DNA from: Prevotella sp.
Lineage (GTDB): Bacteria; Bacteroidota; Bacteroidia; Bacteroidales; Bacteroidaceae
Assembly: GCA_021203915.1 (NCBI GenBank)
Contig: JAJQAI010000104.1
Coordinates: forward strand, 1 to 7,262
DNA: 7,262 bases
Reading direction: 5' to 3'
Shown: piece by piece, positions 6,489 through 7,262 of the stretch
Numbering within the stretch: position 1 is the first letter of the stretch
Layout of the letters: each line of letters begins with the position of its first letter
Notes under the pieces: model-generated
The model's input: the letters and a program-made list of their open reading frames with translations, nothing else
Told to the model about the DNA's origin: nothing
Databases searched by the model: none
Position numbers and translations under genes: made by a program

Positions 6489-7262
6489 TTATTCAAAAAC
6501 ACAAGGTAACGTAAGTAATTGGTACATTAATGTTTGAGCCATCCTTTGGTGACCTAAATTGTTAGGATGTAGTAGGTCGTTCTCATTGTTGAAATAGATT
6601 AAGTGTTCTCCATGAAGAGGAAACAGCCCACATAGGGATCCTAAATCAATCACGGGTACAGCCCATACCTCTGCGGCCTCTTTTACAGCTTTAACATACT
6701 CAGAAAGATATTCTCCACATCTATTTTGATAGCTTTCCTTTGGTTGCCAATTTGTATCATTGGCAAAGAAGTTTGAGCGATGAATAGGGGTAAGAAGAAC
6801 GATTTGCTTTGTTGGAAACATCCTTTTTAAAGTATCTAGAGCAATGTTTATCCTTCCTCGATAAGTACTGTCTGTCATTACGGGGTGACGCATCCCACGC
6901 TTAACCATATGTTTTGGCTCTGAAACAGCCACCATAACTTCTTCGCTAGATTCATAGAACCACTCTCCAAGTGGAACACCTTTGTTATAGTCGTTAGTTC
7001 CTATAAATATTATTATGGCATCGACATCATCACCATGTTCACTTTTAAGAAGTCCTGCTTGTCGGGGTATATCGGTCCATTGCCTACCACTAACACCATA
7101 AACTAGTGGCTCAATCGAGAGCCAATCTTCAAGATAGGACCAGTATTTCTTACTTGCTGCTGTTTGATTTGGGTCAGTAATAGAGTCCCCTAAGTAAGCA
7201 ACTTTCTTTCCCCTCCACGGATGCGTAATTAGCCCTTGAGAGGCTATTGGCAAAGCAATAAG
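6489..7262 (-). CDS. Exported SGNH/GDSL hydrolase, 5' end cut by window edge
   Basis: Predicted esterase or lipase-like hydrolase of the SGNH superfamily, probably acting outside the cytoplasm; substrate unknown. 257 codons are visible, open to the right edge. Numbering from the first visible codon, the four catalytic blocks are GDSITD at 25-30 (nucleophile Ser27), the block-II glycine in VYGVSG at 54-59 (Gly56), GTNDYN at 88-93 (Asn90) and DLLHPN at 229-234 (Asp229 and His232). From memory it resembles a common but uncharacterised family in Bacteroides, with conserved segments such as PLGEW and LLTPIHR. The first residues, LIALPIASQG, look like the end of a signal peptide cleaved before Gln. 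The true start therefore probably lies beyond 7262, and the in-frame TTG at 7251-7253 is unlikely to be the start. The stop lies 151 nt upstream of proC; this gene is probably a separate transcription unit. Confidence 0.88.
   Translation of the reverse strand, partial: LIALPIASQGLITHPWRGKKVAYLGDSITDPNQTAASKKYWSYLEDWLSIEPLVYGVSGRQWTDIPRQAGLLKSEHGDDVDAIIIFIGTNDYNKGVPLGEWFYESSEEVMVAVSEPKHMVKRGMRHPVMTDSTYRGRINIALDTLKRMFPTKQIVLLTPIHRSNFFANDTNWQPKESYQNRCGEYLSEYVKAVKEAAEVWAVPVIDLGSLCGLFPLHGEHLIYFNNENDLLHPNNLGHQRMAQTLMYQLLTLPCVFE

Overview
The window suggests a member of the Bacteroidota, probably Bacteroidales. The main reasons are an N-succinylornithine carbamoyltransferase of the Bacteroides argF' type, a close relative of Porphyromonas prolyl tripeptidyl peptidase, an SGNH hydrolase of a Bacteroides-like type, starts without Shine-Dalgarno sequences, and a perfect Bacteroidota -7 promoter element (TAnnTTTG). 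No hit was looked up; these assignments rest on recognised protein motifs and remembered family sequences.

All seven genes are on the minus strand and the window is almost fully coding. Read in the direction of transcription (right to left), the right edge holds the 3' part of an exported SGNH/GDSL hydrolase (6489-7262, cut by the window). A 151-base gap (6338-6488) then carries a likely promoter and a leader hairpin. After it come proC, proB, proA, argF', an RlmL-like THUMP RNA methyltransferase, and the first 263 codons of an S9B (DPP4/PtpA-type) peptidase cut by the left edge. Gaps between these six genes are 10 nt, a 4-nt overlap (ATGA), 23 nt, 35 nt and a 14-nt overlap, so they look like one operon driven from upstream of proC. 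There is no gene-free stretch over 300 bases.

proB, proA and proC make the complete glutamate-to-proline pathway: glutamate, glutamyl-5-phosphate, glutamate semialdehyde/pyrroline-5-carboxylate, proline. argF' is the carbamoylation step of the succinylated arginine pathway known in Bacteroides. The core of the operon is therefore biosynthesis of the two glutamate-derived amino acids proline and arginine. The methyltransferase and the exported prolyl peptidase appear to be carried along in the same transcript; a proline-economy link with the peptidase is possible but speculative.

I found no mobile element, CRISPR array, RNA gene or clearly undescribed system. The most notable points are in the succinylornithine carbamoyltransferase: Ser where the B. 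fragilis enzyme has its specificity-setting Pro90, and Cys-Cys-Ser in the normally proline-rich loop that forms part of the chain knot. The S9 peptidase is also notable: a PtpA-like protein with a tandem Glu-Glu at the amino-terminus-binding motif.
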